Assembly: GCA_017435025.1 (NCBI GenBank)
Contig: JAFSFU010000299.1
Location: forward strand, 1-9,781
From: Lachnospiraceae bacterium
GTDB lineage: Bacteria > Bacillota_A > Clostridia > Lachnospirales > Lachnospiraceae
Direction of reading: 5' to 3'
Length of the DNA stretch: 9,781 bases
Shown here piece by piece: positions 1 to 6,388 of this stretch; within the stretch, counting starts at the first letter, position 1, and each line of letters opens with the position of its first letter. The position numbers and the translations under genes were made by a program. The notes beneath the pieces are model-generated. The model saw nothing but the letters and a program-made list of their open reading frames with translations. It was not told the origin of the DNA and ran no database searches.

Positions 1-1524
1 GTAAGCACCGATGTGCTGTGTGATACCGCCTGCCTCACGTGCAGTTACGTTTGTCTGACGGATTGCATCCAGAAGGGATGTTTTACCATGGTCAACATGA
101 CCCATAACACAGATAACCGGCGGTCTTGCAGTCATATCGTCTTCGCTCTCTTCTTCTTCTTTTAAGAGTTCCTCGATTACGTCAACTTTCTCTTCCTTCT
201 CGCAAAGTACATCGTACTCCATTGCGATCTCTTCTGCCTTTTCGAAGTCGATCTCCTGGTTGATGGTTACGATGGTGCCCTGTAAGAATAATTTCTTAAC
301 GATCGCGGACGGCTGCAATTTCATCTTGTCAGCCAGATCCTTAATTGTGATAACATCCGGAATTACGATGGTCTTAACTTCCTCAACCTTCGCCTCTTCC
401 TTCTTCGGCGCCTGCATAACCGGAGCTTTAAAGCCCTTTCCGCCCTTGCCGTTCTTACCGCCTCTCATCTCGTCATCGCGGTCTTTCTTCGCATCCTGCT
501 CCTTCTTGTAAGCATTCTTGGATGCCTTTGTATTCTGCTGCTTCTGATTGATCGGAGTCTCAAAAGTTGGCTTCGGAATGCTCAGACCGCCCTCGCGTCT
601 CTGGCCGCCACGGTTCTGACCGCCCTCTCTGCCCTGCTGAGCGTCTTTATTGAAGCCGCCTTCACGTCTCTGACCATCTCTCGGCTGACCATCACGGTTC
701 TGGAAACCGCCTTCACGTCTCTGACCGTCTCTCGGCTGGAAGCCGCCTTCACGTCTCTGACCGTCTCTCGGCTGGAAACCGCCTTCACGTCTCTGGCCAT
801 CTCTCGGCTGGAAGCCGCCTTCTCTTCTCTGGCCGTCTCTCGGCTGTCCATCACGGTTCTGGTAACCGCCCTCGCGTCTCTGACCGTCTCTCGGCTGGAA
901 ACCGCCTTCTCTTCTCTGACCATCTCTCGGCTGGAAACCGCCTTCTCTTCTCTGGCCATCTCTCGGCTGTCCGTCACGGTTCTGGAAACCGCCTTCTCTT
1001 CTCTGACCGTCTCTCGGCTGGAATCCACCTTCGCGTCTCTGGCCGTCTCTCGGCTGTCCATCACGGTTCTGGTAACCGCCCTCGCGTCTCTGGCCGCCTT
1101 CTCTTCTCTGGCCGTCACGGTTCTGATAACCGCCTTCACGTCTCTGACCACCCTCACGGTTTGCTGCCGGAGCTGCCTGTGTGTTTTCCTGTACCGGTGC
1201 TTTTGTTTCAACCTGCGGCTTTGCTGCCGGAGTCTCTGTCTGAACCGGAGCTGCCTCCGGAGTCTTTGTCTCTGTCTGCGGTTTTGCCGGTCTAGTGCCC
1301 TGCGGCTTCTGTCCCTGCGGTTTCTGACCTGCCGGACGGCTCTTCTGCTGCGCACTGTTCTGCGGACGATATACCGCTGCAATTCTCTTCTTTGCCGGAG
1401 CTGCCTGCTCGCCTGCAGCGCCAGCCGGATTCTTTACTTCTTCATTATTCTTCTGCAAGATATCACTACCCTCTTTATTTGTCTTTTCTAAATCTTTCGC
1501 CAACTCGTTCACCCTCGCTTTCAC
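1..1524 (-). CDS. infB: Translation initiation factor IF-2, N-terminal part (runs off left edge)
   Basis: IF2 is the GTPase that brings initiator tRNA to the 30S subunit and promotes 50S joining. 508 codons are visible. The start is a GTG at 1524 whose G is also the last base of the ylxQ TAG stop. The first residues ([13 protein letters not shown]) resemble the short IF2_N helical motif. Residues 123-313 are an Arg/Gly/Gln-rich repeat tract, followed by a Lys-rich linker. A second IF2_N-like module lies at about 389-435 ([13 protein letters not shown], then [15 protein letters not shown]). The GTPase domain begins with [19 protein letters not shown] (P-loop GHVDHGKT at residues 475-482), then switch I region [11 protein letters not shown], where the window ends. 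The N-terminal extension of about 470 residues is long for IF2 but common in style for Clostridia. The upstream ribosome binding site is weak, so translation probably depends on coupling to ylxQ. Identity is certain; the exact start is slightly less so, because an in-frame GTG four codons later at 1512 is an alternative. Confidence 0.97.
   Translation of the reverse strand, partial: MKARVNELAKDLEKTNKEGSDILQKNNEEVKNPAGAAGEQAAPAKKRIAAVYRPQNSAQQKSRPAGQKPQGQKPQGTRPAKPQTETKTPEAAPVQTETPAAKPQVETKAPVQENTQAAPAANREGGQRREGGYQNRDGQRREGGQRREGGYQNRDGQPRDGQRREGGFQPRDGQRREGGFQNRDGQPRDGQRREGGFQPRDGQRREGGFQPRDGQRREGGYQNRDGQPRDGQRREGGFQPRDGQRREGGFQPRDGQRREGGFQPRDGQRREGGFQNRDGQPRDGQRREGGFNKDAQQGREGGQNRGGQRREGGLSIPKPTFETPINQKQQNTKASKNAYKKEQDAKKDRDDEMRGGKNGKGGKGFKAPVMQAPKKEEAKVEEVKTIVIPDVITIKDLADKMKLQPSAIVKKLFLQGTIVTINQEIDFEKAEEIAMEYDVLCEKEEKVDVIEELLKEEEESEDDMTARPPVICVMGHVDHGKTSLLDAIRQTNVTAREAGGITQHIGAY
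586..1158 (-). repeat. In-frame tandem repeat tract inside infB (RREGG / RDGQ repeats)
   Basis: The protein motif GQRREGG occurs 14 times. Two interleaved units are seen: a 12-residue (36-bp) unit of the form [12 protein letters not shown] and an 18-residue (54-bp) unit that inserts NRDGQP, with F/Y alternating before Q. Copies differ mostly at synonymous sites (for example ACG/TCT/GCG in the + strand reading), so the tract is imperfect DNA but nearly uniform protein. All unit lengths are multiples of three, so copy-number changes would keep the frame. The region is strongly charged, glycine-rich and presumably disordered. It lies between the IF2_N-like motifs and has no known catalytic role. 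Confidence 0.95.
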
Positions 1525-1826
1525 TACATATACTTCAGAATCGCCTTAGAAAAGCCTTCATCCTGAATAGCCAAGGAAGCACGCATTCCCTTACCTAATG
1601 CATGACCAAGCTCTTCCTTTCCTCCGAACTCATAATAAGGAACCTCATAGTAAGTACACATATTCCGGAATGCCTTCTTCGTATTCTCTGATGCTTCTTC
1701 TGAAACGATCACAAGAAAAGCTGTGCCTGCTTTTACCGCCTTTTCTGTGGCAAATTCGCCGCTCTGCACCTTTCTTGCCTTCGCTGCCAGTCCCAGAAGA
1801 CCAAACACTCTGCTTTTATTTTCCAA
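1524..1826 (-). CDS. ylxQ: YlxQ, L7Ae/L30e-family RNA-binding protein
   Basis: 100 residues, the usual size for the L7Ae/L30e/S12e/Gadd45 fold. The N-terminus ([21 protein letters not shown]) and the central [17 protein letters not shown] are typical of bacterial YlxQ, whose relatives bind kink-turn RNA and are associated with ribosomes. Ser21-Gly22 and the following glutamate sit where family members contact RNA. The start is a TTG at 1826, inside the end of ylxR (11-base overlap), preceded by AAGGAG and a closer GGAG. No in-frame ATG lies nearby upstream. The stop TAG shares a base with the infB GTG, so ylxR-ylxQ-infB are probably translationally coupled. The family is well recognised; the precise cellular role in this organism is not established. 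Confidence 0.93.
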   Translation of the reverse strand: MENKSRVFGLLGLAAKARKVQSGEFATEKAVKAGTAFLVIVSEEASENTKKAFRNMCTYYEVPYYEFGGKEELGHALGKGMRASLAIQDEGFSKAILKYM

Positions 1827-2091
1827 TCTGCTCCATCTCCTTTTCCAGACTCTCGTAAACTTCTTTCGGAATTGCCATCTTGAAGGAACGCTCCAGACCC
1901 TTGCCCTTCACTGCCTTCTTAAAGCAATCCACAGACGGGCAGATATATGCCCCACGGCCATTTTTTCTGCCTGTCACATCGATGGAAATCAGACCCTCCG
2001 TATCTTTGAGGACACGAATCAGGTCCTTTTTATTCTTCATTTCTCCGCAGCCGATACACTGTCTCTGCGGAATCTTCTTCTCTGTACCCAC
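1816..2091 (-). CDS. rnpM (ylxR): YlxR/RnpM family RNA-binding protein
   Basis: This small basic protein belongs to the YlxR family (DUF448), encoded between nusA and ylxQ in most Firmicutes. In Bacillus subtilis the protein binds RNase P RNA and modulates RNase P, hence the name RnpM. The family signature is visible: PQRQCIGCGEMKNKKDLIRV near the N-terminus (two cysteines, C-x-x-C), then DVTGRKNGRGAYICPSVDCFKKA, a stretch ending in two further cysteines. I place the start at a GTG (2091) because an AAGGAG lies 12 bases upstream and the family usually begins only a few residues before RQC. An in-frame ATG at 2130 would add 13 residues but has no clear ribosome binding site. About 91 residues with the GTG, 104 with the ATG. 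The 3' end overlaps ylxQ. Confidence 0.92.
   Translation of the reverse strand: MGTEKKIPQRQCIGCGEMKNKKDLIRVLKDTEGLISIDVTGRKNGRGAYICPSVDCFKKAVKGKGLERSFKMAIPKEVYESLEKEMEQIGK
1831..1842 (-). promoter_or_regulatory. Ribosome binding site of ylxQ (TTG start)
   Basis: AAGGAGATGGAG within the end of ylxR. The AAGGAG lies ten bases and the second GGAG four bases before the TTG at 1826, supporting a non-ATG start coupled to ylxR translation. Confidence 0.7.
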
Positions 2092-2103
2092 TAAATCCCA
2101 TCT

Positions 2104-2109
2104 CTCCTT
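2104..2109 (-). promoter_or_regulatory. Ribosome binding site favouring the GTG start of ylxR
   Basis: AAGGAG, 12 bases before the GTG at 2091. The spacing is somewhat long. The competing ATG at 2130 has no comparable site, and this sequence would lie inside its reading frame. Confidence 0.5.
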
Positions 2110-2147
2110 ATTCTTCGGAGCTGCAATCATCCGGATACACCGAAAGA

Positions 2148-3299
2148 TTACTCAGCATCCTCTGTATAGTCTTCTTCTGCCGGAACGTTAAGGCCGTCTT
2201 CTGTTTCGTATTCTACATAGCCCTCTTCATAACCTTCTAACTCAAGGTCATCGAAAAGGCCAAGTTCTCTTGCCTGAGATTCACTCTTGATATCGATCTT
2301 GTATGTTGTAAGTCTTGCTGCCAGTCTTGCATTCTGACCTTCTTTACCGATCGCTAAGGATAACTGGTAATCCGGAACGATAACCTGTGCTTCCTTTGCA
2401 TCTTCGTCAGCTGCAACGAGGATAACTTTAGCCGGGCTTAATGCATTCTCGATTAAGAATGCCGGGTTGTCATCCCAGTTGATGATATCGATTTTCTCAC
2501 CGCGAAGCTCATTTACAATCGCATTGACACGGGCACCATTTAAACCAACGCATGCGCCTACCGGATCAACGTTCGGATCCTTGGAGCTTACTGCGATCTT
2601 TGTTCTGGAACCTGCCTCACGTGCGATCGCACGGATCTCTACAGTGCCGTCACGAACCTCTGCGATCTCAGCTTCGAACAGTCTTCTAACGAGATCCGGA
2701 TGGGTACGGGATACGGAAATTCTCGGTCCCTTCGGGTTATCCTTAACTTCAAGGATGTATAATTTGATACGCTCGGTTCTCTGGAACACCTCGCCCTTTA
2801 CCTGCTCGGATTCCGGTAAAATCGCGTCTACCTTGCCCAGATCAACACTTACGTTTCTGCCGATGTAACGCTGAACAATACCTGTTACAACCTCTTTTTC
2901 CTTGCACTGCCACTCATTGAGCTGGGACTTTCTGCTCTCCTCGCGGATCTTCTGCAGAATTACGTTCTTTGCATTCTGAGTTGCGATACGGCCAAATTCA
3001 CGGGAATCGATCGGAATCTGAACCACGTCACCGATCTCGAACTTACCGCCTCTCATTCTTGCGTCCGCAAGACTGATCTGCATAACCGGATCCTCAACAA
3101 CCTCAACAACTTCTTTTTCTGCATATACGGAATAGTCGCAGCCTTCACGGTCGATCACTACCTTCACATTGTCAGCTTTACCAAAATGGTTCTTGCAAGC
3201 TGTCAGAAGGGAATTTTCGATGGCCTCGAGCAATGTTTCTTTGCTGATGTTATATTCCTTTTCCAGGACATCCATTGCTCCCCACAGTTCCTTGTTCAT
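2148..3299 (-). CDS. nusA: Transcription termination/antitermination protein NusA
   Basis: NusA binds RNA polymerase and nascent RNA and modulates pausing, intrinsic termination and antitermination. 383 residues, normal for Firmicutes NusA, which lack the C-terminal acidic repeats of the E. coli protein. Domains in order: polymerase-binding NTD at about 1-130 (MNKELWGAMDVLEKEYNISK start), S1 domain at about 135-200 (VVTGIVQRYIGRNVSVDLG), KH1 at about 200-277 with GxxG loop GLNG (252-255), KH2 at about 278-342 with GKEG (318-321), and a short very acidic tail rich in Glu/Asp/Tyr from about 349. The ATG at 3299 follows an AAAGGAGG seven bases upstream. It lies 13 bases after rimP and 17 bases before the long-form start of ylxR, so it is an internal gene of the operon. 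Confidence 0.98.
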   Translation of the reverse strand: MNKELWGAMDVLEKEYNISKETLLEAIENSLLTACKNHFGKADNVKVVIDREGCDYSVYAEKEVVEVVEDPVMQISLADARMRGGKFEIGDVVQIPIDSREFGRIATQNAKNVILQKIREESRKSQLNEWQCKEKEVVTGIVQRYIGRNVSVDLGKVDAILPESEQVKGEVFQRTERIKLYILEVKDNPKGPRISVSRTHPDLVRRLFEAEIAEVRDGTVEIRAIAREAGSRTKIAVSSKDPNVDPVGACVGLNGARVNAIVNELRGEKIDIINWDDNPAFLIENALSPAKVILVAADEDAKEAQVIVPDYQLSLAIGKEGQNARLAARLTTYKIDIKSESQARELGLFDDLELEGYEEGYVEYETEDGLNVPAEEDYTEDAE

Positions 3300-3306
3300 T
3301 TTTTAT

Positions 3307-3314
3307 CCTCCTTT
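3307..3314 (-). promoter_or_regulatory. Ribosome binding site of nusA
   Basis: AAAGGAGG with seven bases to the nusA ATG. It overlaps the first two bases of the rimP TAA stop, tying ribosome arrival at nusA to termination on rimP. Confidence 0.85.
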
Positions 3315-3780
3315 AAAAATCGAATGCCAGACGAATTAAGGCAATATCTTTTCTATTAAATGTACTTTCAGATCCATCTTCATACTGGATCGTTACCGTT
3401 TCCTCATCGTAAGCGGAAAGTGTTCCGGTAAAATCTTTCTGTCTGTCGATTGCACGGTACAGCTTGATATCAACCTGTTCACCCATGCTTCTCTTAAAAT
3501 CCTTCTCCTTCTTAAGCGGTCTTCCAAGACCCGGAGAACTCACTTCCAGAATATAACTGTCATCGATGAAATCCTTTTCATCCAGCCAGTCACTGAGCTT
3601 TCTGGAAACCATCTCACAGTCATCTACGGTAAATCCGCCCTCTTTATCGATATAGGCTCTCAAATACCATGTGCCTGCTTCTCTCACATACTCTACGTCA
3701 ACCAGTTCAAAGTTATTCTCTTCCATGATCGGAAGTAAGAATGCCTCAACCCGGCTCTCATATGTGTCTCTTTTGGCCAT
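3313..3780 (-). CDS. rimP: Ribosome maturation factor RimP
   Basis: RimP assists 30S subunit maturation. About 155 residues, normal for the family. Diagnostic stretches are ENNFELVDVEYVREAGTWYLRAYID in the N-terminal alpha/beta domain, DDCEMVSRKLSDWLDE, and YILEVSSPGLGRPLKKEKDF, the conserved SSPGxxRPL signature at the domain junction. The SH3-like C-terminal domain follows (FTGTLSAYDEETVTIQYEDG). I choose the ATG at 3780 (MAKRDTYESRVEAF) because GGTGGAG lies five bases upstream. An in-frame ATG at 3801 would add seven Gly-rich residues translated from that same binding site and is unlikely. It is the first gene of the rimP-nusA-ylxR-ylxQ-infB operon, with a 237-base non-coding region upstream. 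Confidence 0.97.
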   Translation of the reverse strand: MAKRDTYESRVEAFLLPIMEENNFELVDVEYVREAGTWYLRAYIDKEGGFTVDDCEMVSRKLSDWLDEKDFIDDSYILEVSSPGLGRPLKKEKDFKRSMGEQVDIKLYRAIDRQKDFTGTLSAYDEETVTIQYEDGSESTFNRKDIALIRLAFDF

Positions 3781-3785
3781 CGTCG

Positions 3786-3792
3786 CTCCACC
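3786..3792 (-). promoter_or_regulatory. Ribosome binding site of rimP
   Basis: GGTGGAG five bases before the ATG at 3780, supporting MAKRD as the N-terminus. Confidence 0.7.
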
Positions 3793-3902
3793 ACCTTTCA
3801 TTTTTCACTGTTCTTCCCCCGCATCCGTGCGTGTCTTATGGAAAATCACAATCTGCCGCCCAGACAGACCCTTTCCATCGGATTGGAAAAAGATATAAAA
3901 CG

Positions 3903-3934
3903 AAAGAGTGGACTTCTTGTTTCGTCCACTCTTT
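3903..3934 (-). terminator. Perfect 11-bp hairpin upstream of rimP (terminator or leader hairpin/attenuator)
   Basis: AAAGAGTGGAC at 3903-3913 pairs perfectly with GTCCACTCTTT at 3924-3934 around a ten-base loop. On the minus strand it is followed by CGTTTTATATCTTTTT, a broken U-rich run. It could terminate transcripts from the upstream cluster. Because the best promoter-like sequence lies just upstream of it (3949-3991), it could instead be at the 5' end of the rimP-nusA-infB mRNA and act as an attenuator or stabilising hairpin. The inverted repeat is seen directly; its role is inference. Confidence 0.6.
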
Positions 3935-3948
3935 ACAACCAGTTACAT

Positions 3949-3991
3949 ATAATACCATAGCTATATTATCACAAGGTAATGAAAAATGCAA
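3949..3991 (-). promoter_or_regulatory. Candidate promoter(s) for the rimP-nusA-infB operon
   Basis: This AT-rich block, read on the minus strand, holds two overlapping sigma-A-like candidates. One is TTGCAT (3986-3991), 17 bases, TAATAT (3963-3968). The other is an extended -10, TGGTATTAT, with the -10 TATTAT at 3949-3954 and a TTGTGA (3969-3974) 14 bases upstream, short for a -35 but tolerable with an extended -10. No better candidate is seen between here and the rimP start. None matches consensus fully. Confidence 0.45.
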
Positions 3992-4005
3992 GCAATTTCT
4001 TGCTT
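3982..4005 (-). terminator. Weak terminator candidate after the coiled-coil gene
   Basis: On the minus strand AAGCAA-GAAA-TTGCTT (3990-4005) forms a six-bp stem with a GAAA loop, then GCATTTTTC. It begins 12 bases after the stop codon of the gene ending at 4018. The stem is short and AT-rich, so termination would be inefficient. It overlaps the -35 of one rimP promoter candidate. Confidence 0.35.
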
Positions 4006-4017
4006 CTTCTTAATTCT

Positions 4018-4764
4018 TTACTCATTCTCACTGAGTTCCTCCGGCGCAAGGAGATATTCTCTGGCATCTGCGAACCTCTCCAAATTCATTTCCAGTGCTC
4101 GAATCTTACCGCGAAGCTTCATCCTCCTTGTTAAAAACACCGTATCTTCCGCATGCCCCAACGCTTCAATTCTCGCCTCCAGATCCTGTATCATTTCCTG
4201 TGACCGTTTTTCCAGATGTTCCGCCTGTTCGATGTGATTTAGACAATAGTTTCTGCAGGCAGCTTTTCCTCTCTCCAACCTCCTCTTTCGATCCTGTTTT
4301 TCCTGACGGAGTCGCTCTTTTTCCGCTTCTTCCGGAGTCGGAACCTTCTGCAACCAGATGTACAAATACTCTTCCGCATCATCCGCTGAACCGAAATACC
4401 CGACATCTGCACGGATACGATACTCCCTGTCATCATGATAATTATAGTAAACATCGTCTTCCTCACGAAGGATCGTAATTTTCTTTTCTTCGCACAATCG
4501 AAGCAGAGGCTCTTTTTTCTCCCCCAGTCCATTTACAGCTTTCTCAGACACACAGATTGCAAAACTGTTACAAGTTCTGTCGAATCCGTCCATTTCCTCA
4601 ACCAATGCTAAAACCGCATCATCCAAAGAAATATCTTCTTTCAGATCAAACCACTGGTCAAAGGTATGATCCTCGATTCCGTCATAGCGGTTTATATCGA
4701 TCTGTTTCTCATCCAGATATCCTTTTTTAGGTTTTAAATACTTTTTATACTTATATTCTTCCAT
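4018..4764 (-). CDS. Unknown protein with charged C-terminal coiled coil, last gene of T7SS-associated cluster
   Basis: I do not recognise the family. 248 residues, no signal peptide or membrane segment, very rich in Glu, Lys and Arg. The N-terminal part (1 to about 140) looks like a compact alpha/beta domain with an acidic helix (DDAVLALVEEMDGF), a strand-like NSFAICVSEKAV and a Tyr/Asp-rich segment (DDVYYNYHDDREYRIRAD). From about residue 143 to 237 it is almost continuous charged helix (EEAEKERLRQEKQDRKRRLE and onward), likely coiled coil, with Cys170, Cys174 and a short break near 203. The start is the ATG at 4764, with GAGGG six bases upstream; a GTG one codon earlier is too close to that site. 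It lies 12 bases after the membrane protein gene, so the two are probably cotranscribed and may act together on the cytoplasmic side. Function unknown. Confidence 0.85.
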   Translation of the reverse strand: MEEYKYKKYLKPKKGYLDEKQIDINRYDGIEDHTFDQWFDLKEDISLDDAVLALVEEMDGFDRTCNSFAICVSEKAVNGLGEKKEPLLRLCEEKKITILREEDDVYYNYHDDREYRIRADVGYFGSADDAEEYLYIWLQKVPTPEEAEKERLRQEKQDRKRRLERGKAACRNYCLNHIEQAEHLEKRSQEMIQDLEARIEALGHAEDTVFLTRRMKLRGKIRALEMNLERFADAREYLLAPEELSENE

Positions 4765-4770
4765 CACATA

Positions 4771-4775
4771 CCCTC
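4771..4775 (-). promoter_or_regulatory. Ribosome binding site of the coiled-coil gene
   Basis: GAGGG six bases before the ATG at 4764. It lies immediately after the stop of the membrane protein gene and decides against the GTG at 4767. Confidence 0.65.
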
Positions 4776-4776
4776 A

Positions 4777-5508
4777 TTACGAAAATGACCACGTACCGAT
4801 CAGTTCAACATCCTGCACCCGGTCATTCATCGTCTTTACCGTAACCTCGTATTCCCTGTCTTCAGTCACATCCAAGAATGTATACGGTCCTGTATGCATC
4901 ACAATATGCATTCCCTCTTTTAAGCACTGTTTATAATAGAAGTCATCACATCCCTTCAATGACTTTTCCGAAGACACACGAATATGTACTTTGTTCGGAG
5001 CAAAGTCTTTGCCAGTAGGATGTGCTTTTCTCCACGCAAGATATGCCTGATACTTGCGGATCGCCAGCTGGACCGACGCCTCATTTGGAACATAATAAAA
5101 CTGATCCACATCTGTATCGTCCTGAAGTTTATTATAATAAATTGTCTCAAGGTCATACGCCGCAAACGGCTTTCGATCTTCCGTCAATAATGGTTTCAAT
5201 TTCTTTCTCAGTTCTTCTCCCTGAGCTTCCCATTCTTCCGAATTCGTTTCTCCATCCTTTATACATGGCTTAAGTTCCTGTTTCTGCAGAGTTGAATTTC
5301 CCTTCCAAAGACGCCAACCAAATTTCACGACATAAACAGACATCACTGCGTATCCCGCAAAAAATACCGCAGGGGGTACAGTCTCACCAGCCACAGAACT
5401 CTCAAGCTTTCCCGTAACTGCTGCAAAAAAACAGATAACAGCACTCACACAAAACACACCCGCGAAGATCATGAGCAAAACACCCAGTACTTTTTTCATT
5501 GCTCTCAT
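4777..5508 (-). CDS. Unknown two-helix membrane protein of T7SS-associated cluster
   Basis: I do not recognise the family. 243 residues. Two hydrophobic helices are seen at about 7-31 (VLGVLLMIFAGVFCVSAVIC) and 46-63 (PAVFFAGYAVMSVYVV), separated by a short loop with GKLESSVAGE, then the basic KFGWRLWKG. The remaining 175 residues are soluble, with Tyr-rich segments (ETIYYNKL, DQFYYV, DDFYYKQC) and a predicted strand-rich end (YTFLDVTEDREYEVTVKTM). Lys/Arg just before helix 1 and after helix 2 suggest both ends face the cytoplasm. The ATG at 5508 has AAAGGA 12 bases upstream; a second ATG at 5499 has a poorer site. It sits 38 bases after the phosphatase and 12 before the coiled-coil gene. It might be a membrane component or an anchor for the phosphatase module, but nothing in the sequence proves this. 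Confidence 0.86.
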   Translation of the reverse strand: MRAMKKVLGVLLMIFAGVFCVSAVICFFAAVTGKLESSVAGETVPPAVFFAGYAVMSVYVVKFGWRLWKGNSTLQKQELKPCIKDGETNSEEWEAQGEELRKKLKPLLTEDRKPFAAYDLETIYYNKLQDDTDVDQFYYVPNEASVQLAIRKYQAYLAWRKAHPTGKDFAPNKVHIRVSSEKSLKGCDDFYYKQCLKEGMHIVMHTGPYTFLDVTEDREYEVTVKTMNDRVQDVELIGTWSFS

Positions 5509-5546
5509 CAGTTACCAGAATCCTTTCATTCATATACCAAATTATA

Positions 5547-6374
5547 TCAGCAAGATTTTAGTAGCGATTTCAATTTACCGAAAAAACCGGCTTGCTCTTG
5601 TTTTTCCTCCGTCACCTGGCACACGATCACCGTCACGTTATCCCTGCCTCCATGTTCCAGTGCCTGTTCTACCAGACGATCTGCCTGTTCTTTCGGACTT
5701 CCCTGCTGCAGGATGTTCACGATTTCCTCATCTGTTACCATATCCGTCAATCCATCACTGCACAGAAGAAACATATCCCCGCCCTTCAAACAGATTTCCT
5801 CTGTAAATGCCGGTTCAATCCTCATCTCATCCTCAAAAATCCCCAAATGCTGTGTTAAAACATGACGGCTTTTATGGGTTTTCGCCTCCTCCGGCGTCAA
5901 TACTCCCATGGCAACCAACTGGCTTACCCGATTGTGGTCTACCGAAAGCTGTTCCAGTTTTCCATCATGCATTCGATATACACGGCTGTCTCCCACATTG
6001 CAGCAGACTGCCTTATCTTCTTCTATATACAAAGCGGCCAACGTTGTTCCCATGCGTTTGCCGTTATTCTTTTCTATTTCATTACAGATCTCTGCATTTG
6101 CCCTCTGAATACAGGCAATTGCCGTTTCCTTCACCTGCTTTACCGGACATGGTTTTAATGCTCGAACCGCGATTAAGGATGCCAGTTCCCCTTGCGTTTC
6201 ACCGCCCATGCCGTCACAAACAGCCGCAAGAACCCGACCCGCAGTTTCCGACCCTTGAAAACAAACCTGATTTTCATTCACGTCTGTACGAATCTTCCCA
6301 TTCCAGTAAAAATTGTCCTCGTTGTTCTCTCGGATTTTTCCCTGGTGAGTACGCACCGCATAGTTCAGTTTCAT
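5547..6374 (-). CDS. PP2C-family (PPM) serine/threonine protein phosphatase
   Basis: A metal-dependent PPM phosphatase that would remove phosphate from Ser/Thr residues of proteins in the cytoplasm. 275 residues, a catalytic domain of usual bacterial size (about 245) plus a short basic tail (FFGKLKSLLKS). Family motifs are present in order: RENNED at 15-20, VCDGMGG at 52-58, MGTTL at 108-112, NVGDSRVY at 126-133, LCSDGLTD at 204-211 and GGRDNVTVIV at 242-251. The metal-binding aspartates (D20, D54, D207, D245) are therefore all in place, predicting an active enzyme. The start ATG lies 14 bases after the previous gene, with GGTGA upstream. Such phosphatases normally oppose Hanks-type kinases or act on FHA-binding phosphoproteins. 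None is in this window, but FHA domains occur in the EssC ATPase of T7b systems, so a regulatory role in secretion is a reasonable inference. Confidence 0.96.
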   Translation of the reverse strand: MKLNYAVRTHQGKIRENNEDNFYWNGKIRTDVNENQVCFQGSETAGRVLAAVCDGMGGETQGELASLIAVRALKPCPVKQVKETAIACIQRANAEICNEIEKNNGKRMGTTLAALYIEEDKAVCCNVGDSRVYRMHDGKLEQLSVDHNRVSQLVAMGVLTPEEAKTHKSRHVLTQHLGIFEDEMRIEPAFTEEICLKGGDMFLLCSDGLTDMVTDEEIVNILQQGSPKEQADRLVEQALEHGGRDNVTVIVCQVTEEKQEQAGFFGKLKSLLKSC

Positions 6375-6388
6375 CTTATTTCACCCAT

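Noticed and set aside
586..1158. CRISPR-like reading of the regular 36-bp repeats
   Set aside because: Repeats are contiguous coding units without unique spacers, copies vary at synonymous positions, and the frame is maintained as IF2 protein.
582..1382. Long Arg/Val-rich minus-strand open frame of 266 codons inside infB
   Set aside because: It is a shifted reading of the infB repeat tract. Repeats in multiples of three keep alternative frames free of stops, and the resulting low-complexity protein lacks a start signal, while the IF2 frame continues into clear GTPase motifs.
3671..4237. Overlapping + strand open frames around the rimP leader
   Set aside because: They are short, low in similarity to anything known, lack good ribosome binding sites, and run across rimP, the intergenic hairpins and the coiled-coil gene on the other strand.
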